Shown: positions 32,302 through 41,776, counted from the stretch's first letter. The stretch is DNA of 64,000 nucleotides from Spirosoma telluris (GCA_003259005.1 QLII01000001.1:2620501-2684500); one strand, 5' to 3'. Numbers and translations: made by a program. Notes: a model not told the origin generated them from the letters alone.

Positions 32302-34533
32302 ATGAACTCCATGAAACTATGCTATAGTGCCCTCTTAGCGACTCTGTTTGCTAATCCCCTGACAGCCCAAATCGTCCCTTACCGCGATGCACCCTACGCA
32401 CAAGACTACAGCATAAAATATTACACAACCGATAGCACGATCCGCTTACAAAGTGTCTCCGCTGACCGGAATGGGGTCATTCAAATTCTGTCTTCGCAGG
32501 GTTTGCTACATCCCCGATCTGGCCAGTTTCAATACCCAGGAACCCTAATACTCGACCGTTCCTATCGGCCTATGGCTGATCGGAAGCTCACAGGGCTAGG
32601 ACTGCACGAACATCAGCTTGTCTACCTCGATAGCTCCGCCATTCTCAGCAATGCGTGGGCAGGAAAACTGTTTTCCAAGCATAAGTTACCCGGCGCACGA
32701 TTGTTTTGTGGTGGTTCAGGATTTACGTTTCTCGTTTCGGATGGCACGCGTCTAAAAGTACTTACCAATGAAGCGGTTGTTTGGGAAGGTACACTGCTTC
32801 AGGATCAGGTGAAAGATATTCGGTACGAAGCGCAAAAAAAACGGTTCTGGGTATTGGGTAGCCAGTCGCTGAACGTGCTTGATCTGGGGACAAAAAAGTT
32901 GACCCCCGTTTTTCAAAGCCCAGGACTTACTTGTTTTGACGTTGATCTGAACAGACTTTACGTAGGTACAACCGATGGTTACTATACACTTGATGCCACT
33001 ACGTATAACCCCATCGGTAGTCTTCAGAAAAAGCTCCCCTGCTCCAAGTTGACTACTCTTCGTGTGGTTCATGGTCATCTCTGGTTCGGTTCCAGTCAAG
33101 GGGCGTTTATGCTGCGAAAAGACGGCAAATTCAATTACTATTACGGCGAACGCTGGTTGCCCGGCAATCAGGTAACGGCCATTACAGAGGGAGCCGATCA
33201 AACGGTGCTCATATTGACGAACAAAGGATTAGGTGAAATTCATTTTGACCCTATGACGCTTTACCAAAAGGCGCTTGTTTATGAAAAACAGGTTCGGCAG
33301 CGGCACATCCGGTATGGATTCAACTGCGATGTAACCACGCTACAGAATGGCGATCTATCGACGGCTCAGATGGGTCAGCGCGACAGTGATAATCTCTGGA
33401 CGTCCATGTATCTGGTCAGTCAACTGTTTCGCTACAAAGTGACGGGTAGTAAAGAAGCCCTGCAAAACTGTCTGGAATCGTTTGCGGCTATGGAACGGCT
33501 TTTCAGTATTACAGGCATGAGTGGCTTCTTTGCCCGTGGTTTCGAACGGCGCGGTTATCATAAATTTGAAGCAAAAGCCTGGGACGGCGGCCTGACCAAC
33601 GGCTGGAATCATGCCAACGACCCGGAATGGGACTGGCGCGGAACGACCAGCAGCGACCAGACAGTGGGTCAGATGTTCACCCTTACCCTGGTGGCCGAAC
33701 TAATGGACGGCGATGTAAAAAAACGGGCCATTACGCTGATCGACCAGTTGATGACCAACATTATAAAAAACGACTGGTACCTGATCGACGTGGACGGCAA
33801 GCCAACGCTCTGGGGAAAATGGAATCCAACCTATGTGAATGGGTTTGCCAAGAACGTAGGGGATCGAAAAATCAATTCGTCTAATATCATTGCCTTTTTG
33901 CAGGCGGCCTATCACTTCACGAACAAACCCATTTATAAGCAGAAAGCCTATGAGCTGATGCAGAAACATGGGTATCTGGAGAACTTAATGCGCCCCATGC
34001 GGGAAATTGGAAAAGCGCCCCCAGGCTCCGACGATTGGGCCAAAATGCTCTCGGAAGGCTGGAATCACTCCGATGATGAAATGTACTTCTTAGCCTATTG
34101 GCCTTTGTATCGATACGCCTTCACCCCCGAATTGAAAGCTAAATACCGCGAAGCTATCCGGGATCACTGGCAGGCCGAACGTCCTGAAAAAGACGGACTC
34201 TGGAATCTCTGCTATGCCATGACGGGAGCCAAAGCTTTCGATTTAGCCGAAACCGCCTGGTACTTACGGGAATTCCCGCTGGACATGATCGAGTGGCCGG
34301 TGATGAATAGCCACCGAAAAGACATCGAACTCGTCCCCGAAAACTTCCGGGGTCAAACGACCAAAGAAGTCTTACCACCCGATGAACGCCCTGAGTTGAA
34401 GCACAACCGCAACCTGTTTAAGCTTGATCGCCCGGGTAAAGTGGTGAGCGAACTAAGCGCGGGCGATTCGTTTTTGTTGCCGTATTGGATGGGTCGGTAT
34501 CTAGGTGCCATTAGTGCGCCGGTGAACAAATAG
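32302..34533 (+). CDS. Propeller plus helical-repeat protein, paralogue 3, intact
   Basis: The only undisturbed member of the trio, 743 residues. A Sec signal (YSALLATLFANPLTAQ) is followed by a propeller over roughly residues 30-290 (GVIQILSSQGLLH, LWFGSSQGAFML) and a C-terminal helical domain. The conserved blocks are RDSDNLWTSMYL, GTTSSDQTVGQ, DGKPTLWGKWNPTYVN, NSSNIIAFLQAAYHFT, GWNHSDDEMYF, ERPEKDGLWN, MNSHRKDIE, EVLPPDERP and LLPYWMGRYLG. There is no histidine-kinase, GAF or other signalling domain, so the propeller is probably a glycan-binding or structural module, not a sensor. Its position behind a deacetylase and a sialidase suggests periplasmic glycan processing. The function is not known to me; the start could also be ATG 32311. 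Confidence 0.8.
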   Translation: MNSMKLCYSALLATLFANPLTAQIVPYRDAPYAQDYSIKYYTTDSTIRLQSVSADRNGVIQILSSQGLLHPRSGQFQYPGTLILDRSYRPMADRKLTGLGLHEHQLVYLDSSAILSNAWAGKLFSKHKLPGARLFCGGSGFTFLVSDGTRLKVLTNEAVVWEGTLLQDQVKDIRYEAQKKRFWVLGSQSLNVLDLGTKKLTPVFQSPGLTCFDVDLNRLYVGTTDGYYTLDATTYNPIGSLQKKLPCSKLTTLRVVHGHLWFGSSQGAFMLRKDGKFNYYYGERWLPGNQVTAITEGADQTVLILTNKGLGEIHFDPMTLYQKALVYEKQVRQRHIRYGFNCDVTTLQNGDLSTAQMGQRDSDNLWTSMYLVSQLFRYKVTGSKEALQNCLESFAAMERLFSITGMSGFFARGFERRGYHKFEAKAWDGGLTNGWNHANDPEWDWRGTTSSDQTVGQMFTLTLVAELMDGDVKKRAITLIDQLMTNIIKNDWYLIDVDGKPTLWGKWNPTYVNGFAKNVGDRKINSSNIIAFLQAAYHFTNKPIYKQKAYELMQKHGYLENLMRPMREIGKAPPGSDDWAKMLSEGWNHSDDEMYFLAYWPLYRYAFTPELKAKYREAIRDHWQAERPEKDGLWNLCYAMTGAKAFDLAETAWYLREFPLDMIEWPVMNSHRKDIELVPENFRGQTTKEVLPPDERPELKHNRNLFKLDRPGKVVSELSAGDSFLLPYWMGRYLGAISAPVNK

Positions 34534-34570
34534 AATTGTAAGAATAAATAGACTATACAAAGATTGGATA

Positions 34571-34611
34571 GGTGAGGAATTCGAGCTTATTTTGGCCATT
34601 GATTCCCCACC
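34571..34611. repeat. Short inverted repeat directly upstream of the Ig-repeat gene
   Basis: 10-bp arms with one mismatch at 34571-34580 and 34602-34611, ending four bases before the ATG at 34616. It may be a terminator for the upstream gene or may mask the start; I cannot decide from sequence. Confidence 0.4.
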
Positions 34612-34615
34612 TTTT

Positions 34616-37600
34616 ATGCGTTTACTATACTACTCATTAGCCGTTTTTATAACGGCAGTTTCCTCTCTTTTCGCCCAGTCGTATTCACCGTATATATTGA
34701 CGATTACAAACAGTCCCGTCTGTTCTGGCCAGTCATTTCAAATCAACGCGACTTATTCAATTCCACCATCTGGTACAACAGTAAGTTTTCGCTGGACAGG
34801 CCCAAACAGTTTCACCAGTTCGGGCTCTAATGCTATAAGTGTACCCGCTTCAGCTGCTACAGCTGGGATTTACTCTGTAACAATGACGTATTCTGGTACT
34901 AACCAAGGTACTGCAATCTCTTCAGCTACAGTAAGTCTCGGCACCTCAAAGCCAAGAGCTTCAGTTTATGATGGTCTTTCCTATACACGTAGTCGTTCAA
35001 TATGTGGCCCAACTAGTTTATCGTTGGTGGCTTTTCCAGATCAAACATTTAGCAGCAATATTGCTACTTATCGCTGGACTGGGCCAAATGGTTTTTTGAG
35101 TACAGAGCAAAATCCGGTGGTTCCCCAAGGAACAGCTGGATTGTATATTGTAGAAGCTACTTACCCAAACAACTGCGGTATTGGTAAAGATACTGTTCAG
35201 ATAAGCAACCCCAGATTATATATTAGCGTTACAGGATATTCTGCAGGCTTAGAACCGCAAGCTACAACGGTGTTCTGCACAGGGACAACAGTAGAATTAG
35301 TAGCATCTCCAGGGACTTTTGCAGGAGCAATTACTAGCTACCGCTGGACCGGGCCAAACGGCTTTACGAGTACAGATCAGGGATTTACTTTTAACAACGC
35401 AACGTCTATAGTAAGCGGAGCCTATAATTTGACAGCTACCTTTGCGGGCAGCTGTTCAGCCACAGTAACATCTTCACGGACAATTCAAGTAGGCGAGCCA
35501 TCCCTCTCTATCATCAACACTCCTTACGCCTGCACCGGTGGACAGCTTTCACTAGGAGCTTCTCTGATTGTCAATAATTATACAAGTACTATCCCGGCAA
35601 CCTATCGCTGGACTGGACCAAATGGCTTTGCGAGTACCGCCAAAGATATTACCCTAACCAATATGACATCAGCTATGGCTGGCACCTACAGCGTAACGGC
35701 AATTCTATCAGGCATCTGCGCGAGTACCCTAACAACGAGCACTCAAGCCCAGATCACTAAGCCTTTTATTAGGGTGGTAAGCCAGCAAACAGGCGGAATT
35801 TCATCTGGAAGTCAATACTGCCCAGGTACTTCAATCAATTTGTATCCAGTTTTTTTCGCCAATTCGTCTGGCTTTCCTTCCAATCGGTCAACACTTATCT
35901 ATCAGTGGAGTGGCCCTAATGGCTTCAGTAGTTCGGTGCAACAGCCAACTATACCCACGGCGAGCACCTTATCTTCCGGGGCCTATAGCTTAACCATCAC
36001 TGTTACAGGTGAATGTAGCGGTGATTATACAGCTACAGCGGTGATTAAGGTTGGAAAACCTAGCAGCAATGTTTTGGTAAACACTTTATCAGGCATTGCT
36101 CAGAATGACACTTATTGTCCTGGAGCAACGGTCTTTTTACAAGCGACTAATTTCCCCTCCACCGCCCCGGTAATATCATACCGCTGGAGTGGGCCCAGTG
36201 GCTTTACCAGTTCGGCACAAAGTCTGACACTCACTAATATTAGTCCGTCAATGACTGGCGTTTATAGCCTGACTACAGTTTATGGGGGAGCATGTGCCAG
36301 TACTCGGGTTGAATTTGCGAATATCAACGTGAGTACACCTAAAGTTTATACTATGCTTTACCTACCGAATGGTAATGGCATTTGTGGTGGCGGAAGCCAA
36401 CGCATTTGTCCAGGCGATTATTATCGGTTATCACCTTGCGCTGATCCTTTATATTCTAGCGACTTACTAATCAAGAATACGTACGAATGGACACTTCCTA
36501 ACGGTACGACCTCTACTTCTCCATCCTTAACCATCGCCAGTGCTACTTTGGCTGACGCTGGCCGTTATATCTTAAAAACAACTATGGGAGGTGTCTGTGA
36601 GCCAGCCATTACTCGAGACACAACCACTATTGTTTTAGGTACACCAGCTCCCAAAATACGGACAGGTAATCCATTTATTTCCAATGGACGATCAACGACC
36701 TTGTATACCGACAATTGCACTGGATCAAATGTTCAATGGTCTAGTGGGCAGACGGGAGGTTCAATTATTGTTACACCAAACCAAACAACTACCTATACTG
36801 CCACTTGCTTGAATTACGGAAGCTGCCCTAGCCCGCCCTCGAATCCCTTGACAGTCCAGGTCAGCACCCAACCAGAAGCAGATTTAAGTATTCTATTATC
36901 CGCTAGCAGCCGGACCCCTAAGCTGGGCCAGCCCGTTACAGTAACGTTATTGATAACAAATAGCAGTACAGAAATAGCTCATAACGTACGAATTGAAAGC
37001 CGGCTACCCGATCTATTATCAGTCATTAATGCCGGAGACCTGCAATTCGATGGATCTATAATAAGCACTACAGTTGCCAATGTTCCAGCCAACGGCACGG
37101 TAAATCTGTCATTTCAAGTAGTTGCCAATACCGCTAGCCAAATCTGGCTAGCGGCCCAGATCATGGCTAGCGACAATCCTGACCCTGACTCATGGCCTGC
37201 CAGTGGCACTAATGACGGCCAAGACGATGCCGCCTGGCTTGATCTAAGAACTTCCTCAACCAGCACGGTTGTTAGTAAATCGCCAGAACCCAATCCTGCC
37301 TATCTGCCAGCAGTAAGTGTTGATAGAATAACACTGCCTAGTAATTGGGTTGATTTAAACCTTGATATGTCAGCAAGTAAGACGGTTGTCGACCTAAATG
37401 AGATCGTTACAATTACGCTTTGGGTCGACAATTATGACAATAAGCGCTTGTTAAGCCCTGAGATTACTTGTCTTTTACCAGAAGGACTGGCGTTTGTAGG
37501 AGGGACAGACATGGTTGCAACAGGTCAGCAGATTGTGCTAACAGGCGGGCAGTATTATCCTCAATGGCCGCAGACATTTACCTTTCAGGTGAAGGCAACT

Positions 37601-37729
37601 GGCCCCATCACAGAAACCATTAAAGCACGAATCAGCCATTGTGATTGGGACGATGTAGATTCTGACCCCACTAATGGTTTTGATACGGGCGAAGATGATA
37701 CAGTACAAATACGTTTGCGAATGAAATAA
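34616..37729 (+). CDS. Large Ig/PKD-like repeat surface protein with DUF11 domains
   Basis: About 1037 residues with a Sec signal (YYSLAVFITAVSSLFAQ). At least seven tandem Ig/PKD-like modules, each around 90 residues, share a core of (T/S)YRWxGPNGFxS(S/T) and paired cysteines. The C-terminal 300 residues hold two DUF11-type domains, PKLGQPVTVTLLITNSS and VDLNEIVTITLWVDNYD, each followed by acidic Asp-rich loops (NPDPDSWPASGTNDGQDDA) that could bind calcium. Probably an adhesin or cell-surface matrix protein. No type IX secretion C-terminal domain or membrane anchor is recognised, so its attachment is unclear. It is intact and looks AT-richer than its neighbours. The start at 34616 is chosen because the signal peptide begins there. 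Confidence 0.82.
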   Translation: MRLLYYSLAVFITAVSSLFAQSYSPYILTITNSPVCSGQSFQINATYSIPPSGTTVSFRWTGPNSFTSSGSNAISVPASAATAGIYSVTMTYSGTNQGTAISSATVSLGTSKPRASVYDGLSYTRSRSICGPTSLSLVAFPDQTFSSNIATYRWTGPNGFLSTEQNPVVPQGTAGLYIVEATYPNNCGIGKDTVQISNPRLYISVTGYSAGLEPQATTVFCTGTTVELVASPGTFAGAITSYRWTGPNGFTSTDQGFTFNNATSIVSGAYNLTATFAGSCSATVTSSRTIQVGEPSLSIINTPYACTGGQLSLGASLIVNNYTSTIPATYRWTGPNGFASTAKDITLTNMTSAMAGTYSVTAILSGICASTLTTSTQAQITKPFIRVVSQQTGGISSGSQYCPGTSINLYPVFFANSSGFPSNRSTLIYQWSGPNGFSSSVQQPTIPTASTLSSGAYSLTITVTGECSGDYTATAVIKVGKPSSNVLVNTLSGIAQNDTYCPGATVFLQATNFPSTAPVISYRWSGPSGFTSSAQSLTLTNISPSMTGVYSLTTVYGGACASTRVEFANINVSTPKVYTMLYLPNGNGICGGGSQRICPGDYYRLSPCADPLYSSDLLIKNTYEWTLPNGTTSTSPSLTIASATLADAGRYILKTTMGGVCEPAITRDTTTIVLGTPAPKIRTGNPFISNGRSTTLYTDNCTGSNVQWSSGQTGGSIIVTPNQTTTYTATCLNYGSCPSPPSNPLTVQVSTQPEADLSILLSASSRTPKLGQPVTVTLLITNSSTEIAHNVRIESRLPDLLSVINAGDLQFDGSIISTTVANVPANGTVNLSFQVVANTASQIWLAAQIMASDNPDPDSWPASGTNDGQDDAAWLDLRTSSTSTVVSKSPEPNPAYLPAVSVDRITLPSNWVDLNLDMSASKTVVDLNEIVTITLWVDNYDNKRLLSPEITCLLPEGLAFVGGTDMVATGQQIVLTGGQYYPQWPQTFTFQVKATGPITETIKARISHCDWDDVDSDPTNGFDTGEDDTVQIRLRMK

Positions 37730-37791
37730 ATCAAATGGCGATCAATTAGAACGTTTCAGTGACTTATAAATGACAATTTTTAGAAGAATAT

Positions 37792-38310
37792 ATGGACGAT
37801 CGTAAGTTCCCTATTGGCCCTTTTGCTCCTCAGAATAGCTACTCGGCAGAAGAATTGGCCCAGCTTATCCAGACCATTGAAGCCAGTCCGGCTCAGTATC
37901 GGCAATTGGTTGAGCATCTATCACCCACCGATTTAGCCAAAACATACCGGGATGGCAGCTGGACGGTGCAGCAACTGGTTCACCATGTGGCAGACATCCA
38001 ACTGTTGCACTTTCTGCGCATGAAGAAGGCTTTTACTGAACCAGATTATAAAGAACTTACCCTGATCGACATGAATGGGTGGGCCGCTACACCCGATGCC
38101 ACCGAAGCACCCATTGCCGATTCGCTGCTATTGTTCGATGGGGCTACCCTGCGCTATATGTATCTGGCAAAATCGCTGACGGAACCGATGTTAGCCATTT
38201 CGTATTATCATCCGGTCCGGCAAATTCAGATTAATCAGGCGCAGGCAATAGCCATGACCGCGTGGCACGTTCAGCACCATCTGGCGCATATCAAACTGGC
38301 GCTGGCCTAG
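37792..38310 (+). CDS. YfiT/BstA-type DinB family metal-dependent protein
   Basis: A 172-residue four-helix-bundle protein of the DinB/YfiT group. The opening RKFPIGPF, the first histidine segment QQLVHHVADIQ and the second MTAWHVQHHLAHI fit the family's three-histidine metal site. B. subtilis homologues act as bacillithiol S-transferases; Bacteroidota lineages that make bacillithiol have similar proteins. The gene is intact with no signal peptide, so it is cytoplasmic. It follows the Ig-repeat gene by 62 bases in the same orientation, but a functional link is not evident. A convergent oxidoreductase gene lies beyond a hairpin. Confidence 0.86.
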   Translation: MDDRKFPIGPFAPQNSYSAEELAQLIQTIEASPAQYRQLVEHLSPTDLAKTYRDGSWTVQQLVHHVADIQLLHFLRMKKAFTEPDYKELTLIDMNGWAATPDATEAPIADSLLLFDGATLRYMYLAKSLTEPMLAISYYHPVRQIQINQAQAIAMTAWHVQHHLAHIKLALA

Positions 38311-38331
38311 TTATAGGTTGCCAGGTTGTAA

Positions 38332-38376
38332 GTCAGTAAGTGGCGCATGCAATACCCACGTCAACCACTTACTGAC
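38332..38376. terminator. Hairpin between convergent YfiT-like and Gfo/Idh genes
   Basis: Perfect 12-bp arms at 38332-38343 and 38365-38376 in the gap between two convergent genes; probable bidirectional terminator. Confidence 0.6.
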
Positions 38377-38395
38377 CCATAATTAACCTACTCTC

Positions 38396-39844
38396 TTAAA
38401 GAGTTAAACTCCAGCCCTCCCGATAGTCCCGTTTTACGAACTGATTAGCCAGATCGTAATTCGTAATTTTCATATTAGGCGCATCGTAATACAACTTCTT
38501 ACGACCATTATAGCGATCCGCCGAGCGCTTGGCTGATGGGTTATCGCGAAGCATCCAACTCCGTAAGGCGAGGTTTCCGATCAGGATACTTTCAGCAAAG
38601 GGAGCCGCATACTCAAACGGTGAACTTGTCACACCCTTGCCATATCCCGCAATACACGCATCGACCCATTGAAGGTAATGGTCTTCGTTAGGCACACGGG
38701 CAATCGTTTCGGGAATATTCAACGTCTCATTGGCTTTTAGGGGCAATAGTCGTGGGTTGGCACCGTAGCAATCGGCCATGAGCTTGCCTTTAGAACCGAT
38801 AAACAGCACTCCCCCATCCGAATTACCAAAGCTTTCGCCGGGTAACAATTCTTCAGGCAATTCAGGTAAAATACCGCCATCGTACCAGCTCAACTTGATG
38901 TCGCCTTTGCCGTCTTTACGAGGGTAATTGAGGTGAATGGAGGACGAGAATGGCGTCCAGTCAGGGTTATCATCCTGGGGACGTAAGGTAAATGCCCACG
39001 TACCAGCCACACTACATTCGACAGAGGTTGGGTAGTCGATGGGTAAGATTCGGAATACCGGGTCCATGATGTGGCAAGCCATGTCGCCGAGGGCGCCCGT
39101 ACCATAAGGCCACCATCCCCGCCAGTTCCAGGGCAGATAGGCCTCGTTGTATGGCACTTTTTTAGCAGGACCCAACCACAAGTCAAAATCCAGTTCTTTC
39201 GGAATATCAAAGGTTTTATCGGTTGGAACGGCTTGTGGCCAGACGGGCCGGTTAGTCCAGGTCAGTACTTTGTGAACCTCGCCAATGGTTCCGGCATCAT
39301 AAATCTCTTTCATCCGGCGCACACCGTTGCCTGAACCGCCCTGGTTGCCCATCTGGGTCACAACTTTGTATTTTTTGGCAGCCTGCCCTAAAATCCGCGC
39401 TTCGTAAATATCGTGCGTGAGGGGCTTTTGCGTGTATACATGCTTGCCCAGTTGCATAGCTGCAAGCGTGGCTACAGCATGGGTGTTATCAGGCGTAGAA
39501 ATGGAGCAGGCATCAATGTTTTTGTTTTCTTTGGAAAGCATCTCCCGAAAATCCTTGTAGTAGGTGGCCTTCGGAAAACGCCCGCGCGACTCGACAGCCT
39601 GTCGATCATCGACATCGCAGAGGGCTACAATATTCACATTAGGGCTTTTTGAAAAGGCAGCCAGATCACTTTTGCCTTTGCCACCTGCTCCAATCCCGGC
39701 GATGTTCAGTTTATCACTCGGGGCTATATACCCTTTCCCAATGACATGCCGGGGAACAATGAAAAAAGACGTAGCAGCCAGAGAGGACGTTTTCAAAAAG
39801 TCACGACGACTTTCTGTAGACGGGATAATTTTTTTTTCTTCCAT
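38396..39844 (-). CDS. Tat-exported Gfo/Idh/MocA family oxidoreductase
   Basis: A 482-residue NAD(P)-dependent oxidoreductase. The N-terminus carries a Tat signal (SRRDFLKTSSLAATSFFIVP). The Rossmann region reads LNIAGIGAGGKGKSDL and IVALCDVDDR, followed by CSISTPDNTHAVATLAAMQLGKHVYTQKPLTHD, where the Lys of EKP/QKP is the catalytic residue. The C-terminal part has WNWRGWWPYGTGALGDMACHIMDPV, typical of the large Bacteroidota and Planctomycetes subgroup. The start at 39844 (MEEKK) is used rather than the longer frame. The gene is intact. Its substrate is probably a sugar or inositol derivative; the surrounding sugar-catabolic genes support that, but specificity is unknown. Confidence 0.9.
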   Translation of the reverse strand: MEEKKIIPSTESRRDFLKTSSLAATSFFIVPRHVIGKGYIAPSDKLNIAGIGAGGKGKSDLAAFSKSPNVNIVALCDVDDRQAVESRGRFPKATYYKDFREMLSKENKNIDACSISTPDNTHAVATLAAMQLGKHVYTQKPLTHDIYEARILGQAAKKYKVVTQMGNQGGSGNGVRRMKEIYDAGTIGEVHKVLTWTNRPVWPQAVPTDKTFDIPKELDFDLWLGPAKKVPYNEAYLPWNWRGWWPYGTGALGDMACHIMDPVFRILPIDYPTSVECSVAGTWAFTLRPQDDNPDWTPFSSSIHLNYPRKDGKGDIKLSWYDGGILPELPEELLPGESFGNSDGGVLFIGSKGKLMADCYGANPRLLPLKANETLNIPETIARVPNEDHYLQWVDACIAGYGKGVTSSPFEYAAPFAESILIGNLALRSWMLRDNPSAKRSADRYNGRKKLYYDAPNMKITNYDLANQFVKRDYREGWSLTL

Positions 39845-40057
39845 AAAAGTATGAGAGGTTTTAAGGTTTAGGGCTAAGTCAAGCAAAAAGCAAGTGGTGC
39901 TGACTTATCCTATAGTACTGATTTATAACCCAATCGTACCTCTTTCAGGTAGCTTTTATTCTGAATTTCCAACATCAGCCACCTGGTTGCTGTCAATCTG
40001 AATTTAATTGTTTCGATAGGATCGAAAAATAAGCCTTCCGTTCCAACCATCTTGTCA

Positions 40058-40092
40058 AGAATAGAGTCTACTCAACGGTGTAACTCTATTCT
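40058..40092. repeat. Hairpin in the leader of the outer-membrane protein gene
   Basis: Perfect 10-bp arms at 40058-40067 and 40083-40092, ending seven bases before the ATG at 40100. Unlike most hairpins here it is not beside a stop codon, so it may be a 5' leader element or an operator. Confidence 0.45.
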
Positions 40093-40099
40093 ACTATTG

Positions 40100-40800
40100 A
40101 TGAAAAACTTGTACAAACCCTTATTCACAGCCTTATTACTCATAACAGGCTTTAGCTTGTCGGCTCAGAACTCTCCCATTACGTTCGGCTTACAGGCAGG
40201 ATTAAACCTGTCCTCATTGAGCTTCACTAACAACAATATACCAACTAACCGTATCAAACCTGGGTTCAACATTGGGTTTACTACCCGATACAATTTCAGG
40301 CAAAACCTCTTCCTCCAGTCTGGCCTTTCGTTCACTACGAAAGGAGCAGAAATAAAAGGGGATGCACCAATTGGCTTCGCTGAATGGCTGGTCTATCCGG
40401 GACGGGAAGCTATTTTGAAAAGCAACCAGCTGTATGTGCAGGTACCCGTCTATGCAGGCTACCGGATAGATGTACTACCGGGGCGAAACTTTTACTCACG
40501 GCAGGACCGTATTTTGCGTATGGCATTGGTGGCAAAAGCCAGCTAACGGGCGATATCCTTTACGGCGATATGATTGAGTACAGCACCCTCGAGGAAAAAA
40601 CGTTTGCCAACCGGGGCCTTGAGCGTTTCGACGTTGGCATTGGAACCGGAATTGGTGTCGATTTTGGGAAGGCAATCGTAGGGCTATCCTATGAATTGGG
40701 CCTGAGAGATATAGGGCCGTCGGGAAATGTTTACTGGCCTTTCTATAGCACTAGCTATAAAAACCGAAATGTTGCTTTATCGCTGGAATATAAATTTTAA
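40100..40800 (+). CDS. Outer-membrane beta-barrel protein (PorT/OmpW-like), one apparent frameshift
   Basis: About 233 residues with a Sec signal (FTALLLITGFSLSAQ). It resembles the Bacteroidota porin-family beta-barrel (PorT-like) group: FGLQAGLNLSSLSF, then alternating strands such as KPGFNIGFTTRYNF, LFLQSGLSFTTKGAE and the C-terminal VALSLEYKF ending in an aromatic. The frame breaks at G4 40480-40483; one G gives VLPGAKLLLTAGPYFAYGIGG. It stands alone and divergent from the Gfo/Idh gene. Its role is unknown. The next feature is a very long hairpin beginning one base after the stop. Confidence 0.82.
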
Positions 40801-40885
40801 GTTTTTTGTCTGAACGCGCCCTAAGGCCATATGCCATATCTCCCAGATATAGCATATGGCCTTAGGGCACGTTCAGACAAAAAAC
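40801..40885. terminator. Long hairpin filling the gap between convergent genes
   Basis: Arms of about 39 bases with two interruptions: 16 perfect, one mismatch, 17 perfect, one mismatch, then five more. It starts one base after the stop of the plus-strand barrel gene and ends three bases before the stop of the minus-strand isomerase gene, so it is likely a bidirectional terminator. Confidence 0.8.
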
Positions 40886-40888
40886 TGT

Positions 40889-41776
40889 TCACGCTGGCCA
40901 GTATTCAGCCATTTTCCGGCGAAGGAAAGCCACGCTACGTTCTAGTTGCGCCATTCCATCAACCCCATCTTCAATACTGATCCAACCATCGAAACCCACC
41001 CGTTTCAGTTCGGTGAAGATGGCATCATAATCGTTGAGGCCTTTGCCAATTTCGCCATGACTGAGTCGTTTTGCATAACCTGCCGCTCCACCTTCTTCGC
41101 GACGTAAGTCCTCGATCGTACCCTCCAGCAAATAGCGATCACTGGCGTGCATCGTAACCACCCGGTGCGATACCCGATAGAGCAATTCAAGCGGATCTTC
41201 ACCAGCGAGGTAGGTATTGCTCGGGTCATAGTTCACCCCAAAATTAGGATGGTCGATGCGGTCTACGAGCATACAGAACACGTCCATTTTCTGAGCGAAT
41301 TCGGGATACGTCCAGAAATCATCTTTGTAGTGATTTTCGATGATGAGGGTAATACCACGTTCCTGGGCGTAAGGCAAACAAGCCTCGATGCATTCTGCCG
41401 CGAGCGAGACACCCTCTTCAATGGACAACTCTGGCCGACGTTGCCCGGAGAGTACCCGGCAGTATGAACCACCCAGTATATACGTCATATCAATCCAGCG
41501 TTTTTGCTTCGCAATTTCGTTGGCGCGGAAATCAGCATCAGGGTGAGTAAAATCTGGCGAGCAGCACATCATCGGAATTACTTTTCCGTGAGCTTCTACC
41601 TGCTGGCGAAACAAGGGCCAGTTTGTTTCATTTTCCATTTCCAGAAAACCAGCATACCATTCCAGTCCATCAATATCAAGTTTGGCTGCCAGCTCAATCC
41701 ATTCCGAAACCTTCATGGTGCCGTCTTTGCAGAGCTGCTGCATAAAAGCCTTAGGAAAAGCCGCTAATTGGGGCAT
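40889..41776 (-). CDS. Sugar phosphate isomerase/epimerase (TIM barrel)
   Basis: A 295-residue TIM-barrel enzyme of the xylose-isomerase-like / sugar phosphate isomerase-epimerase family. The metal ligands are visible in order: IIENHYKDD (Glu), GVNYDPSNTY (Asp), TMHASDR (His) and WISIEDG (Glu). It opens with LAAFPKAFMQQLCKDGTMKVSEWIELAAKLDIDGLEWY. Intact and cytoplasmic. The substrate cannot be read, but neighbouring SDR, zinc dehydrogenase and HUMPS genes suggest a sugar or sugar-acid route. It is followed by a hairpin of the GATTCT type and then the SDR gene in the same orientation. Confidence 0.88.
   Translation of the reverse strand: MPQLAAFPKAFMQQLCKDGTMKVSEWIELAAKLDIDGLEWYAGFLEMENETNWPLFRQQVEAHGKVIPMMCCSPDFTHPDADFRANEIAKQKRWIDMTYILGGSYCRVLSGQRRPELSIEEGVSLAAECIEACLPYAQERGITLIIENHYKDDFWTYPEFAQKMDVFCMLVDRIDHPNFGVNYDPSNTYLAGEDPLELLYRVSHRVVTMHASDRYLLEGTIEDLRREEGGAAGYAKRLSHGEIGKGLNDYDAIFTELKRVGFDGWISIEDGVDGMAQLERSVAFLRRKMAEYWPA

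Noticed and set aside
25351..34533. The propeller proteins as truncated two-component sensors
   Set aside because: Three full-length copies share the same non-kinase C-terminal domain, so they are complete proteins, not remnants of sensor kinases.
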